A stretch of 64,000 bases of DNA from Natronobacillus azotifigens (GCF_026805325.1 NZ_JAPRAT010000003.1:62001-126000); one strand, 5' to 3'. Shown: positions 7,744-16,478, counted from the first letter of the stretch. A program made the numbers and translations. The notes: generated by a model not told the origin, from the sequence alone.

Positions 7744-8958
7744 ATGAAAATAAATCGCTGGTTAGTAGTATTGGGAGCAGTTTTTGTTCAGGTGAATTTA
7801 GGGGCTGTTTATGCGTGGAGCTTATTTAATCAACCACTTGTCGATACGTTTGGGTGGGCACGAGAAGATGTAGTTGTTACTTTCTCGATAACCATTGCTG
7901 TTTCTGCATTGATGACGATTTTTGCAGGAAGACTTCAAGATAAAATTGGACCAAGATGGGTTGCAACTGCTGGTGGGGTTTTGTTAGGCATTGGACTACT
8001 TCTATCCAGTCAAGCAACGACCTTAACTGAAATCTATATTTACTATGGTATCATTGGTGGATCGGGAATTGGGATGACCTATGTATGCCCGTTATCCGCC
8101 TGTGTAAAATGGTTCCCTGATAAAAGAGGATTGATCAGCGGGATCGCTGTAGCAGGTTTCGGATTAGGAGGATTTATTTTCCAACCGATTATTCGTTTTC
8201 TCATTCAAAATTTTGGCGTGTCGAATACGTATTTCTATTTAGGCATTATCTATTTTGTTTTTGTAGTTGCCGGAGCTCAGTTATTACGTAATCCGCCTGC
8301 AGAGTTGGAAGTTGCTTCTTCATCACCAACGAGAAGAAACGAAGCTACTCAGTTCTCACCAACTGAAATGTTAAAAACGTATCCATTCTACTTATTATGG
8401 TTCATGTTCTTGTTTGGCAGTATGTCCGGCCTTATGGTGATCAGTTTTGCGGTAGATATTGGTGTCGATGTATTTCATTTAGATAGTGAACGTGCTGCAA
8501 ATGCAATCTTAGTTATTGCTTTATTTAATGCAGCTGGTCGAATTGTCTGGGGGAGAATCTCTGATCGAATTGGTCGATTGAATACATTAATGTGTGTCTA
8601 TGGGCTCACTGCGATTACGCTTCTCTACATGAGTCTTGGCATCATGAACTATCCGATGTTTCTAGCAACCACATCGATTATGGGATTTTGTTTTGGTGGT
8701 TACCTTGCATTATACCCTTCTGTTACTGCTGATTATTATGGAACCAAAAATTTAGGGATTAATTACGGATTGATGTATCAAGGCTATGGTATTTCAGCCT
8801 TTGTTGGAGCATTTCTCGTTAACTTACTTCCATTCCAAATTGCATTTATTGTTGCAGCAGTCTGCTGTATCGCTGCCATTATAATGGCGAAAATTATCGT
8901 ACATCCAGTAAAAATGGAAAAAACAACGGTGCTTAGAAAAGAACTGGTTCAAGATTAA
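7744..8958 (+). CDS. MFS transporter of the OFA (oxalate/formate antiporter) family
   Basis: Twelve-helix major facilitator, 404 residues from the ATG at 7744 with a GGAGAG site; the longer reading frame upstream crosses the leader terminator and is not used. It opens INRWLVVLGAVFVQVNLGAVYAWSLF, the OFA family hallmark. The inter-helix motif GRLQDKIGPRW lies between helices 2 and 3, with its repeat GRISDRIGRLN in the second half. Family members exchange small carboxylates; the substrate here is not determinable. Expression probably depends on the leader terminator at 7657-7708. Confidence 0.88.
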   Translation: MKINRWLVVLGAVFVQVNLGAVYAWSLFNQPLVDTFGWAREDVVVTFSITIAVSALMTIFAGRLQDKIGPRWVATAGGVLLGIGLLLSSQATTLTEIYIYYGIIGGSGIGMTYVCPLSACVKWFPDKRGLISGIAVAGFGLGGFIFQPIIRFLIQNFGVSNTYFYLGIIYFVFVVAGAQLLRNPPAELEVASSSPTRRNEATQFSPTEMLKTYPFYLLWFMFLFGSMSGLMVISFAVDIGVDVFHLDSERAANAILVIALFNAAGRIVWGRISDRIGRLNTLMCVYGLTAITLLYMSLGIMNYPMFLATTSIMGFCFGGYLALYPSVTADYYGTKNLGINYGLMYQGYGISAFVGAFLVNLLPFQIAFIVAAVCCIAAIIMAKIIVHPVKMEKTTVLRKELVQD

Positions 8959-9050
8959 AGTTGACACTCTTACTTATTACCGATAAAATTTAGCATAATT
9001 ACATTAGATAGAATAAGGTAGTAATCGGTATGAATGATGAGGTGGAATAA

Positions 9051-9446
9051 TTGAGTAAATCAAAAGGGTTTATCGAGGCAGAAATCAGTAAAGCAGTTAC
9101 CAGGTGGGAAAAAGAGTATCTTGGACGAGGTTCTGTTTCTGTAAAGACAGACATTTTACGAGATATGATTATCGTTTCACTTCAAGGTATCCTAACTCCT
9201 GCTGAATACGCTCTTTGTAAAACAAAAGAAGGAAGATCAACAATTAAAAGACTTCGTTCAGATCTCGTCGAAACTGGTTTTGATTTACTAAGAGAAAATA
9301 TTTTAGATATCACTGGACAAAAAGTTTGTAGTTTTCATACAGATTTAAGCACAAAAACCGGTGAACGTTTAATTGTATTTAAACTCCCTTTAAATTATGA
9401 GGAAAGTTTTTTAACCCCAAACGAAGGAAAGCATGCACTTGAATAA
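9051..9446 (+). CDS. DUF2294 domain protein
   Basis: 131-residue soluble protein matching the DUF2294 family: an N-terminal helix (SKGFIEAEISKAVTRWEKEYLGRG), the strand-rich centre (DMIIVSLQGILTPAEYAL) and the end segment VCSFHTDLSTKTGERLIVFKL. It starts at a TTG with a GAGGTGG site 7 bases upstream; no in-frame ATG fits. Its role is not established; some relatives are encoded with bicarbonate or sodium transport genes. It is a single-gene unit closed by a terminator that overlaps the stop codon. Confidence 0.85.
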   Translation: MSKSKGFIEAEISKAVTRWEKEYLGRGSVSVKTDILRDMIIVSLQGILTPAEYALCKTKEGRSTIKRLRSDLVETGFDLLRENILDITGQKVCSFHTDLSTKTGERLIVFKLPLNYEESFLTPNEGKHALE

Positions 9447-9464
9447 AAGTGCATGCTTTTTTTT
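9428..9464 (+). terminator. Terminator of DUF2294 gene
   Basis: AAAGCATGCACTT/AAGTGCATGCTTT hairpin with a 6-nt loop and T-run. Its left arm is the last part of the coding sequence. Confidence 0.9.
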
Positions 9465-9521
9465 GCGAAAAAGCATAGTGAATTGTGATATAGTAAGAGA
9501 CGATGCTAACTTATGTAACGT

Positions 9522-10595
9522 TTATTTTTTTGCCGTATCATTGATTATTTTCATTACTTTTTCTGTAGCATCTTGCCCTTGATATTTTTCCATATTCGCC
9601 TTTAGCAGTGGTGCTTGTTTGTTTAATTCCTCTAGCGATTCGATTAACGTATTAGGCGTCAACTTCTCTTCTTCTAGAACTTTTGCATATCCTTGCGCTT
9701 CAAAGGCATTTGCGTTTAGTATTTGATCTCCTCGACTTGCCTGACGAGACAATGGAATTAACAGCATTGGTTTTTGTAAAGCTAAAAATTCAAAAATAGA
9801 ATTTGCACCTGCACGGGAGACAACAAAATCGGTTGCTGCCAACACATCGGGCAGCTCTTCGTTAATATATTCAAATTGTTTGTAACCCGGGATATTAATC
9901 GATGAATCTACGTTATTTTTTCCGCAAAGGTGAATAATTTGATACGTCTTCGTTAATGCTCGAACCTGTGAACGTACCGCTTCATTAATTTTCTGTGCCC
10001 CCGCGCTTCCACCCATAATCATTAACACTGGTTTTGTTGTAAGTAAATCAGCAAACAAGAGTCCTTTTCGCTTGTCTCCTTCAAAAAGCTCTGGCCTTAC
10101 AACTGCACCAATCCAATTGGCCTTCTTATCAGGCAAATACTCCATCGTTTCTGGAAACGTAGCGAGAATTTTTTTCGCAAACGGCATGGCTAGTTTATTC
10201 GCTAAACCAGGTGTAATATCTGATTCATGAATAACTGCTGGCACATGACGCAACCTAGCGCCAATTAATACAGGGACAGAAACAAAACCACCTTTAGAAA
10301 AGATTACTTGCGGTTTTGTCTTTCCAAGAATTCGCAACGTCTGACCGATTCCTTTTATTACTTTAAATGGATCTTTAACATTCTCGATCGACATGTACCG
10401 ACGTAATTTACCGGTAGAAATTGGATGATAAGTTACCTCATCTATCTGTTCAATCAATTCTCGTTCAATTCCTTGCTTTGAACCAATATAATCAATGGTC
10501 CACCCTTGTTCTTTAAGAAGTGGAATAATCGCTAAATTAACCATCACATGCCCCGCTGTTCCACCACCGGTTAGCACAATTTGCTTTCGTTTCAT
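9522..10595 (-). CDS. murG: MurG-like UDP-GlcNAc : lipid I glycosyltransferase
   Basis: 356 residues from the ATG at 10595 (AGGAG site; the ORF extends 11 codons further up without a site). Two Rossmann-like GT-B domains are visible: GGGTAGHV at the N-terminus, HESDITPGLANK in the middle, and the donor-site segments MGGSAGAQKIN and VSRAGANSIFEFLALQKPMLLIPL. It would add GlcNAc to lipid I to make lipid II at the cytoplasmic membrane face. It is not in a division-cell-wall cluster, so it is either a relocated sole murG or a second paralogue (B. cereus-type genomes carry two). Confidence 0.85.
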   Translation of the reverse strand: MKRKQIVLTGGGTAGHVMVNLAIIPLLKEQGWTIDYIGSKQGIERELIEQIDEVTYHPISTGKLRRYMSIENVKDPFKVIKGIGQTLRILGKTKPQVIFSKGGFVSVPVLIGARLRHVPAVIHESDITPGLANKLAMPFAKKILATFPETMEYLPDKKANWIGAVVRPELFEGDKRKGLLFADLLTTKPVLMIMGGSAGAQKINEAVRSQVRALTKTYQIIHLCGKNNVDSSINIPGYKQFEYINEELPDVLAATDFVVSRAGANSIFEFLALQKPMLLIPLSRQASRGDQILNANAFEAQGYAKVLEEEKLTPNTLIESLEELNKQAPLLKANMEKYQGQDATEKVMKIINDTAKK

Positions 10596-10714
10596 GACAA
10601 AACAACTCCTAAATAAAAAATCAAACACCTTAAAATCATTATTGCTCGCTTTTCTTTCATCCTATTCAAATTTTAGCACAATCATTAATGAAATGGGATC
10701 AATTTCATGATTTG

Positions 10715-11209
10715 TTAAGAATGAAATGATTGAGCGACTTTAATAAGATCTGATTTCGTCACTTGAGTTGTTACCTCTTCTGTATCAAAGATGCCTGAAC
10801 GAAAAATTAACAAATAAGTTAATCCATCTTCTTTCCATAATAATGTTTTGGCAAAATCATTATCTGCATACGCGCCAGTAATGGATGAATCAATTTCGAC
10901 AGCTTCTCCGTTAATCAGTTGATCTGTTTCACCATCAACAACCTGATAAATGAGAAGATCATTCTGCCTAGAGTAAAAGCTAATATCCATCGCCTCTTGA
11001 TCTGTTCCAGTTAGATGGTACCGATCTGAAACGATAAATTCAACCGGAAACGGGACAAATTGTGGAATATTTGGGTCAAAGGATAAAGTCGCAATCGCTG
11101 CTTCAACATCGTCTCTTGGATAATCATAATAACCTTCTGGAATTTCTTCTATCGCTTGACACCCCACTAACAAAAATCCAATACAAAGAATAATCATCAA
11201 GTTTTTCAA
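10715..11209 (-). CDS. Putative lipoprotein of unknown function
   Basis: 164 residues with signal peptide and lipobox (FLLVGCQ, Cys at about 17). The mature part is acidic and rich in beta-strand-like segments (FVPFPVEFIVSDRYHL, DISFYSRQNDLLIYQVV), somewhat like DUF4367-type anti-sigma or outer-face domains; the match is weak. A good ribosome site precedes the start. The gene is next to the MurG-like gene in the same direction, about 90 bp upstream, so the two may be co-transcribed. No function can be assigned. Confidence 0.7.
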   Translation of the reverse strand: MKNLMIILCIGFLLVGCQAIEEIPEGYYDYPRDDVEAAIATLSFDPNIPQFVPFPVEFIVSDRYHLTGTDQEAMDISFYSRQNDLLIYQVVDGETDQLINGEAVEIDSSITGAYADNDFAKTLLWKEDGLTYLLIFRSGIFDTEEVTTQVTKSDLIKVAQSFHS

Positions 11210-11276
11210 GAAATTTGCCCCTCCTTGTCAGTTTATTTTGCTACAATCGTTAAGAAACTACAAAAAACGCAATAAA

Positions 11277-11448
11277 GTGAAACTTCAATCAGCAGGGGTT
11301 TTTAGGTATTCCCCCACTGATTGTTAGCCCTAAAGGATGACCTAAAGGCTCCTGAACCATTCGGGGTGCTAGCGTCCGTTACTCCTACTTAAACAACTTG
11401 ATATTCTCGTTGTTTTAAAGTGGGAGTCTTACGGACGGTTGCTCCGGG
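11277..11448 (+). repeat. Dispersed structured repeat, copy A
   Basis: Intact 172-bp copy bounded by ATAAA on the left and ACAAA on the right. Parts in order: GTGAAACTTCAATCAG; first hairpin; linker CCTAAAGGATGACCTAAAGG; the box TTCGGGGTGCTAGCGTCCG; a second long hairpin whose arms contain CTCCCACTT and AAGTGGGAG around ACAAC/GTTGT; and the closing box CGGACGGTTGCTCCGGG, which pairs with the opening box. There is no coding capacity. It stands in a 530-bp gap between the lipoprotein and the ATP-grasp gene. Confidence 0.85.
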
Positions 11449-11453
11449 ACAAA

Positions 11454-11741
11454 TTGTAAGCTTATTATCTAGTTTAACAAATAATCCCACTAATACAATA
11501 GACGAATTTTTACTTTTTTTTGTTACAGGATAAGATAAATTTTTCTGGTCTCATTTTATAATATAGTTAATATTACCTATTTCTAGTAATTGAAGTGATG
11601 AAGTGGAAGTTTCGATTCATTATTAGTCCGTGATAAAGCATGAATATATGATGGCAAACCTTGAAAAGGAAATGAGCGTAACGTTCAAAACATGAGAATA
11701 CAAGTAAAACAAAGTTTACTCGCATTCAACCATTTAACTAC
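11454..11741. other. Intergenic stretch, nothing recognised
   Basis: AT-rich sequence downstream of the ATP-grasp gene. I see no open frame with a ribosome site, no clear terminator and no further repeat copy. Confidence 0.5.
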
Positions 11742-12686
11742 TTAATTTGAAACCTCTTTTTCTAATGCTTCTCCTAAGAACTTTGCCAGTTCAAGCATCC
11801 CGTACTTGCCTGCTTTTGCTTCTGCATCAGCATTGTAGTTGGTGTTCGTATTAATATCATATGTGTATATTTCACCACTACTGTCAGTGATGAATTCAAT
11901 CCCGGCAACATCAATACCAGATGCCATCAAAAACCTTTCGTATTGTTGAATAAGTTTAACATCAACATTTTCAATAATTTCAAACATTGATCTTGATCCT
12001 TGTTCTTCACCTACTGGACAGAATTGATCTTCTACACGGCATGCATCGGCTGGGCATAATTCAAACCCTTCGGAAGTATCCACACGAACAGCATAGACAA
12101 ATTTACCACCAATAAATTCCGCTCTTGTTATAAACGCTTCAGGAGATTCAATGTATTCTTGAATTAAGGTAACTCCATCTACGGGCTCCTCAAAATCAGT
12201 ACTTGAAATATAGCTTTCCAACCCTTCCACTGAATGAAATAACTGAACACCTAAGCCCTTACCAGCACGGTTATGTTTCGTGATAAAAGGTAGTTGATTT
12301 AGTTGTTTAGCCGCTTGAAGAATCTGTTCTCGACCAACAGCAGCAATTGTTTTCGGCGTTTTTATTCCACTAGCTTCTAGTCTTGTATATTGATGAATTT
12401 TACTTAACTCCAGTTGTAGGGCCCGACTTCCATTAAATACGGTCCGGTGATGTTGCTCAAGCCATGCCAGTACTCCTCCAGTAAGTTCGGGGGCAAAACG
12501 ATGTCCCCTTGTATGAGAGGAGGCACTCATCCGATTATAGAAAATCCCTTCTGGGGGTTGAGTAGTTAAATCAATCAACCCTTGATCAAGATGCCATGTC
12601 TCAAATGGCAGTTTCAATTCCTCTAATCGTTTGGTTAAATGTTTCGTCCAATCATCATTTTCATGAATAATATGTATTTTTTTCAT
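11742..12686 (-). CDS. RimK-like ATP-grasp ligase
   Basis: 314 residues from the ATG at 12686 (GGAG site); a TTG three codons earlier is too close to that site. A small N-terminal domain is followed by an ATP-grasp fold: KIHQYTRLEASGIKTPKTI, ATP-binding PFITKHNRAGKGLGVQLF, the QEYIE hinge segment, and a metal-binding end GIEFITDSSGEIYTYDINTNTNYN. The fold joins a carboxylate to an amine (for example Glu or another amino acid) through an acyl phosphate. The substrate is unknown. It is flanked on both sides by copies of the dispersed repeat (intact downstream, decayed upstream), so it is not in an operon. Confidence 0.82.
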   Translation of the reverse strand: MKKIHIIHENDDWTKHLTKRLEELKLPFETWHLDQGLIDLTTQPPEGIFYNRMSASSHTRGHRFAPELTGGVLAWLEQHHRTVFNGSRALQLELSKIHQYTRLEASGIKTPKTIAAVGREQILQAAKQLNQLPFITKHNRAGKGLGVQLFHSVEGLESYISSTDFEEPVDGVTLIQEYIESPEAFITRAEFIGGKFVYAVRVDTSEGFELCPADACRVEDQFCPVGEEQGSRSMFEIIENVDVKLIQQYERFLMASGIDVAGIEFITDSSGEIYTYDINTNTNYNADAEAKAGKYGMLELAKFLGEALEKEVSN

Positions 12687-12720
12687 CCGATTCAACTCCT
12701 TAGTTACTTAATATATTTAT

Positions 12721-12843
12721 CCCCAGTAAACCTACCATAAGACTCCCACTTCAGAAATTTAAGTAGAAGGAACAACCGTAGGATTCGGTGACCTTGTGAT
12801 CATCCTTTAGGCTAACGATGGGGAAATACCTAAAAACCATCAT
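12721..12843 (-). repeat. Decayed copy of the dispersed structured repeat, inverted
   Basis: Read on the minus strand it shows GGTTTTTAGGTATTTCCCC, then CCTAAAGGATGATC, a corrupted TTCGGGG box, AAGTGGGAGTCTTA, and the remnant of GGTTGCTCCGGG. It is the only copy seen on this strand. Loss of both pentamer ends and of most pairing shows it is old. Confidence 0.7.
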
Positions 12844-12884
12844 AACACGAATAGAGATAGAAAATCTGATTGTAGAATGGGAAA

Positions 12885-12918
12885 AAGCCTTAACTAAAAA
12901 ATGGTTCAGTTAAGGCGA
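12885..12918 (-). terminator. Terminator downstream of small membrane protein gene
   Basis: GCCTTAACT/AGTTAAGGC hairpin followed by T5 on the minus strand, about 45 bp after the stop of the gene ending at 12960. Confidence 0.8.
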
Positions 12919-12959
12919 ATTCTTTTATTCTATTTCGGATCCCCTCAACTTTCACCTTA

Positions 12960-13208
12960 TCAGTCTTCACTAAAAATAAGATGACCGAACCTTCCTAGAA
13001 AATATGGTACTAGAATAAATAACAACGTAATCAATAAGTTTAGTAAAGTTAACAAATGGATAACATACAAAATAGCCCATAGACTTAATGTTATTACTGA
13101 TAAGATAAGCATCTCTTTTTTTAGTTTCACTTCGCCTACGCCCAATTGATACAGACCAAGTGGGTACAGCCCAAAACATAAGAATAACCAAGGATTTATC
13201 TTTTTCAC
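12960..13208 (-). CDS. Small membrane protein, unknown
   Basis: 82 residues from a GTG at 13208 with a strong AAGGAGG site 8 bases upstream; the longer frame lacks a site. The composition is hydrophobic with probably three membrane segments: WLFLCFGLYPLGLYQL, MLILSVITLSLWAILYVI and LLITLLFILVPYFLG. The start KKINPWLFLCFGLYPLGLYQLG resembles DUF6677/DUF5683-like small membrane proteins, but I would not name it. A terminator lies just downstream, so it is monocistronic. Confidence 0.65.
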   Translation of the reverse strand: MKKINPWLFLCFGLYPLGLYQLGVGEVKLKKEMLILSVITLSLWAILYVIHLLTLLNLLITLLFILVPYFLGRFGHLIFSED

Positions 13209-13355
13209 ACGAAACACCTCCTTATCTATGTACCTAGGACACACGACCAAGATAGCGACCCATCCTTTTATCGATTATGTTATGATTGATAACAAATAGT
13301 ATTCCAGCAAGCACTATTCACCACTGATACTGTTTTGGATTTTCTAAATATATGT

Positions 13356-13613
13356 CTAACTCATTTTTGTATTTACGCCATTGAAAAAAATAAATACCCA
13401 AACAACTGTTGAATAAATGATACCAATTGCGGCCAAGATGGCTCCAGGTAACAACTTTTCGTATTTTTGGTCTATAATATTCAATATTAAATGGAGATAT
13501 GGTGCAAGGGCAACCAACGTTGAGCAGATTGTCCAAGTTAACATTGGTTTATAAGCTTTCTTTATTTCCTTCAAGTCTTTCGCTTTCTGTTCTATCGTTA
13601 CAAGAATGGTCAT
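13356..13613 (-). CDS. Small membrane protein, C-terminus probably frameshifted
   Basis: As read, 85 residues with two hydrophobic segments (MLTWTICSTLVALAPYLHLIL and LPGAILAAIGIIYSTVVWVFIFF). The frame then ends in a short odd tail after a T7 run (13384-13390). In another frame the sequence just after that run continues as a plausible hydrophilic tail (QWRKYKNELDIYLENPKQYQW) down to 13318, in the style expected after a last membrane helix. A one-base change in the T7 run would therefore join them into a protein of about 93 residues. Either the gene is broken, the run slips, or the tail is chance. It is the last gene of a four-gene membrane-protein cluster. Confidence 0.6.
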   Translation of the reverse strand: MTILVTIEQKAKDLKEIKKAYKPMLTWTICSTLVALAPYLHLILNIIDQKYEKLLPGAILAAIGIIYSTVVWVFIFFNGVNTKMS

Positions 13614-13634
13614 GATACATACCTCTCCATTTTT

Positions 13635-13991
13635 TCATCTTTCAGCAAATATCTTTTTTTCCATCGATCGCACAAAGAAAAAATAAGTGAGCAAAAAGTA
13701 CCCAATGAAGAACATAACATCAAACACACTCTCAAAATAGGTGACGCTAAATCCCTCATAAGACACAAATAGAATTACGATTACACTCAGAAGCTCAAAA
13801 ATATTATTTTTATCGTATTTTGTTAGTTTTAAATCCAGATTAAAGACTTCCTTCATTGAAAAATCCTTGTTCTGTGAAACCCGGACTCCTTTTATTATCA
13901 TTAATCCAGTAATTAGGTATAACACTTCATCGTACCATTGAAAATAATAACAAATAATCGAAACGACCAATGATATAGCAAAAATCCTCAT
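13635..13991 (-). CDS. Membrane protein, unknown
   Basis: 118 residues with four likely membrane segments (for example IFAISLVVSIICYYF, VLYLITGLMIIKGV, IFELLSVIVILFVSY and VMFFIGYFLLTYFFFV), ending in a short basic tail. No family is recognised. It lies 14 bp from the next gene upstream (14006) and 21 bp from the one downstream, so all four genes from 14792 to 13356 look co-transcribed. Confidence 0.65.
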   Translation of the reverse strand: MRIFAISLVVSIICYYFQWYDEVLYLITGLMIIKGVRVSQNKDFSMKEVFNLDLKLTKYDKNNIFELLSVIVILFVSYEGFSVTYFESVFDVMFFIGYFLLTYFFFVRSMEKKIFAER

Positions 13992-14005
13992 AGATTTCTC
14001 CCCTT

Positions 14006-14530
14006 TTATTCACAAAGTATATCCTCTACTACTCTCTTTTTCTCCTTCAGATATTTTCGATAAGCTAGATAGCTTTTCAAATTTTTTACGTTCATTAGCC
14101 ATAAAAAGAATGTTAGAGGAAGTATGATTGCAACGATAATTAATACCTCTACTTCAAAAGGGGTTATAAAAATAGACCGTAAAGTGAGACCACACATCAG
14201 TGCTAACAACGAAAATAGTAAGAAAAATGGAATTACGATAGCGATCAGCCAGCGAAATACTTCTTTCTTCTTATAGTGGACCTTATATGGAGCATCAGTA
14301 GTAATCAATAATTTTTCTGAGAGATGGATATAAGATGCTTCTCTGCTAACGATAAAATATTTTGGTATTGCTCGAAACGTATTGCTAGCTCCATTAAATA
14401 ATTCAAGCAATGCATATCCAATAAATATAAAGAATGGCAAACGATACGATTTGTTGTACAAAAGGAGATCATCATCATTTGCTTTATATTGATAACAATC
14501 ATTCTCAATTTGAATATCGATGGTTTCCAT
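14006..14530 (-). CDS. Membrane protein with PH-like cytoplasmic part, unknown
   Basis: 174 residues. A soluble start (ETIDIQIENDCYQYKANDD) leads to a hydrophobic segment at about 30-46, then a soluble stretch (YFIVSREASYIHLSEKLLITTDAPYKVHYKKKEVF) that reads like the strands of a small PH-like domain. Two strong membrane helices follow (WLIAIVIPFFLLFSLLALMCGL, LIIVAIILPLTFFLWLMN), with a basic helical tail. No known family can be named. It starts immediately after the 14532 gene's stop, indicating translational coupling. Confidence 0.6.
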   Translation of the reverse strand: METIDIQIENDCYQYKANDDDLLLYNKSYRLPFFIFIGYALLELFNGASNTFRAIPKYFIVSREASYIHLSEKLLITTDAPYKVHYKKKEVFRWLIAIVIPFFLLFSLLALMCGLTLRSIFITPFEVEVLIIVAIILPLTFFLWLMNVKNLKSYLAYRKYLKEKKRVVEDILCE

Positions 14531-14531
14531 A

Positions 14532-14792
14532 CTAATCCTCGCTTTCCTTAGTCAGCTTTTTTTGTAAAAGAGCCATGAAATGATCGTCTAATTTACACCA
14601 GTTCATTCGGTAATAGAAAAAACGCGACCAAAAAATTGTGATGCATACAATGGTTGGCCCAGACAATAACGCTAACAGAAAAAGGTGCTCATAATTGTTC
14701 GTAACAATATTCATCAGTAATAAAACAAAAGGTATGAGCAAAACTATCGTTGCAGAAGATGGTATTATTACACTTGGTTTTTTCACTGTCAT
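14532..14792 (-). CDS. Small membrane protein, unknown
   Basis: 86 residues from the ATG at 14792 (GGAGAG site); an ATG at 14807 is possible but its spacing is poor. There are two membrane segments (SATIVLLIPFVLLLMNIV and LFLLALLSGPTIVCITIFW) and a C-terminal helix that is charged at its end. It is the first gene of the unknown membrane-protein cluster 14792-13356. The cluster has no recognised enzyme or transporter, so its role is open. Confidence 0.6.
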   Translation of the reverse strand: MTVKKPSVIIPSSATIVLLIPFVLLLMNIVTNNYEHLFLLALLSGPTIVCITIFWSRFFYYRMNWCKLDDHFMALLQKKLTKESED

Positions 14793-14962
14793 AAATACAC
14801 TCTCCATATCCTTTTGTCCCTATAGTAAATATTGTATATTAATTTCTAAAATAAACAACAAAAAATGTGAATTATTTAGTAAAGGAAGCAGAAGAAATGA
14901 AGCAGGAGGAGGGGGCTTTTCATTGAAGATTCGTGAAAGCCTTGAATTATGTTCCAAAAAAC

Positions 14963-15009
14963 AAAAACGAAGCAGGTCGCTAATAACTAGTAAACTGCTT
15001 CGTTTTTTT
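14963..15009. terminator. Terminator downstream of trmL
   Basis: AAACGAAGCAG/CTGCTTCGTTT hairpin with T-runs on both strands. It starts about 8 bp beyond the trmL stop. Confidence 0.85.
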
Positions 15010-15015
15010 GATTAT

Positions 15016-15495
15016 TTAATGCATGTTTGGAAATCCTTGTTGTTTGAGGACATCATAAACAATGATTGCTGCCGTGTTAGATAAGTTCAAGGAGCGGACT
15101 TTATCATTTATCGCCATATGAATGCGAAGGCAATAATCTTCTTTCCCTACTAACAACTCTCTTGGTATCCCATTCGTTTCTCGTCCAAAAACAAAAAACA
15201 ATTCTTGACTGGAATCACTAAAATCATAATCTGTGTAATGTTTTGTACCAAAGTTTTCAATATAGTAAAACCTTGCTTGTGGATATTTTTCATACAACTC
15301 GTCTAATGAATCATGATAAAAAATCGTAACATCATGCCAATAGTCCAAACCAGCACGACGTAACATCTTATCATCGGTTGAAAAACCTAAAGGCCGAATC
15401 AGATGAAGTGTAGCATTCGTTGCTAAACAAGTACGAGCAATATTTCCCGTATTAGCCGGTATTTCTGGTTGATATAATACTACATGTAAGCTCAA
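15016..15495 (-). CDS. trmL: tRNA (cytidine(34)-2'-O)-methyltransferase TrmL
   Basis: 159-residue SPOUT-class methyltransferase acting on the wobble base of tRNA-Leu. Motifs are LYQPEIPANTGNIARTC at the N-terminus, HLIRPLGFSTDDKMLRRAGLDYW, the FVFGRETNGIPRELL knot loop and RSLNLSNTAAIIVYDVL. The start is the TTG at 15495, which gives the family-usual beginning (SLHVVLYQPEIP) with GAGGTG six bases before it. An upstream GTG lies within that site and is not used. Confidence 0.93.
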   Translation of the reverse strand: MSLHVVLYQPEIPANTGNIARTCLATNATLHLIRPLGFSTDDKMLRRAGLDYWHDVTIFYHDSLDELYEKYPQARFYYIENFGTKHYTDYDFSDSSQELFFVFGRETNGIPRELLVGKEDYCLRIHMAINDKVRSLNLSNTAAIIVYDVLKQQGFPNMH

Positions 15496-15528
15496 TGTGT
15501 TCACCTCGAAATTATAATAGCCTGATTA

Positions 15529-16407
15529 TTATAGCATACTTGAGCTAATTCGGAAAAATTTATACTGACATTCTGGTGTCCATGCAAGCGAATCTTGATA
15601 ATCCCAATAGCGATGTCGACTATTATTTGTATGGGCATTTACGAGTGGCATATGATTTCGATCTTTTTCCACAACAATCGCTGTATGGTCCCACCTTCCA
15701 TCCCCTTCGAAATCATAGCAAATTACATCTCCCGCCAATAATTCTTTCGGTGACTCTAATTCTACACCTCTTAACCCTTTGGTGGAACCACTTAAGTACC
15801 AACGCATCGAATGTGCAACCGACCAACTAAAACTCCAGTCATCGTCTTGGTACCACCAACCTGTTGCACGATTCGGGTGGCCTCGCATTGGAGCTCCTCC
15901 TGCTCGTAAGCATTGAGACACAAAATTGGTACAATTATCATTTTCAAAATGGCGATATGCTGGGTTCACATCATTCCACCAACGTTCGGCATACCGAACT
16001 GATTCCCGTCGATCATACTCAAAGCGAACATCTTCCGTAACTGGGGTAAGTTCAATGATGTTTGACGTTTTCTGTTCACGCATTTCTTCCTTTGGAATTG
16101 GTTTTTCCTTATCTTTAATTAATTTACCTTTGTAAAAAACTGCTTGATGCAAACGCTCGTCTTCTTCTTGATAAAAATGGTCTTCTTGCTTTACCAAAAA
16201 GGAGACACCTAATACATATTCGACTTCTGTTTCTTGCTTGTTTATTTCTCTTTGACTAATCGTTTTTCCCACTCCGGTCATTCGAACGACTTTATTTCCG
16301 CGCTGTTCGTGGAACTGCTTTTTTTTCTGCGGCCAAGATTCTGCATCTTGATTACTACGATGATTGGTTAACTTCTCTTCCCAGAATTGAGCTAATGTAT
16401 TCATCAT
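15529..16407 (-). CDS. Amidase-domain (Amidase_6) protein
   Basis: About 292 residues. The C-terminal half carries the putative amidase domain: RRESVRYAERWWNDVNPAYRHFENDNCTNFVSQCLRAGG, with the predicted catalytic Cys in NCTNFVSQ, then GDVICYDFEGDGRWDHTAIVV with the His, and VNAHTNNSRH. The N-terminal half is charged and poorly conserved, and no signal peptide is seen. Family members are often secreted or spore-associated cell-wall hydrolases. The start is ATG 16407 or TTG 16413; the ribosome site GGAG favours the TTG slightly by spacing. It is transcribed just upstream of trmL, 33 bp from its start. Confidence 0.8.
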   Translation of the reverse strand: MMNTLAQFWEEKLTNHRSNQDAESWPQKKKQFHEQRGNKVVRMTGVGKTISQREINKQETEVEYVLGVSFLVKQEDHFYQEEDERLHQAVFYKGKLIKDKEKPIPKEEMREQKTSNIIELTPVTEDVRFEYDRRESVRYAERWWNDVNPAYRHFENDNCTNFVSQCLRAGGAPMRGHPNRATGWWYQDDDWSFSWSVAHSMRWYLSGSTKGLRGVELESPKELLAGDVICYDFEGDGRWDHTAIVVEKDRNHMPLVNAHTNNSRHRYWDYQDSLAWTPECQYKFFRISSSML

Positions 16408-16478
16408 ATCCAAACTGATCCACTCCTTTATGATAACTTTATGAATCAAAGTATGTAAGCATGAAAGATGTGTGAAAA

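Noticed and set aside
9522..10595. Part of a division and cell wall (dcw) cluster
   Set aside because: No mur, mra or fts genes are adjacent; the MurG-like gene stands beside an unknown lipoprotein gene.
12970..13191. 73-codon alternative frame inside the small membrane protein gene
   Set aside because: The overlapping frame from the GTG at 13208 has a strong ribosome site and clear membrane segments; this one has neither.
14695..15084. 129-codon plus-strand frame
   Set aside because: Crosses the trmL terminator and runs antisense to two supported genes.
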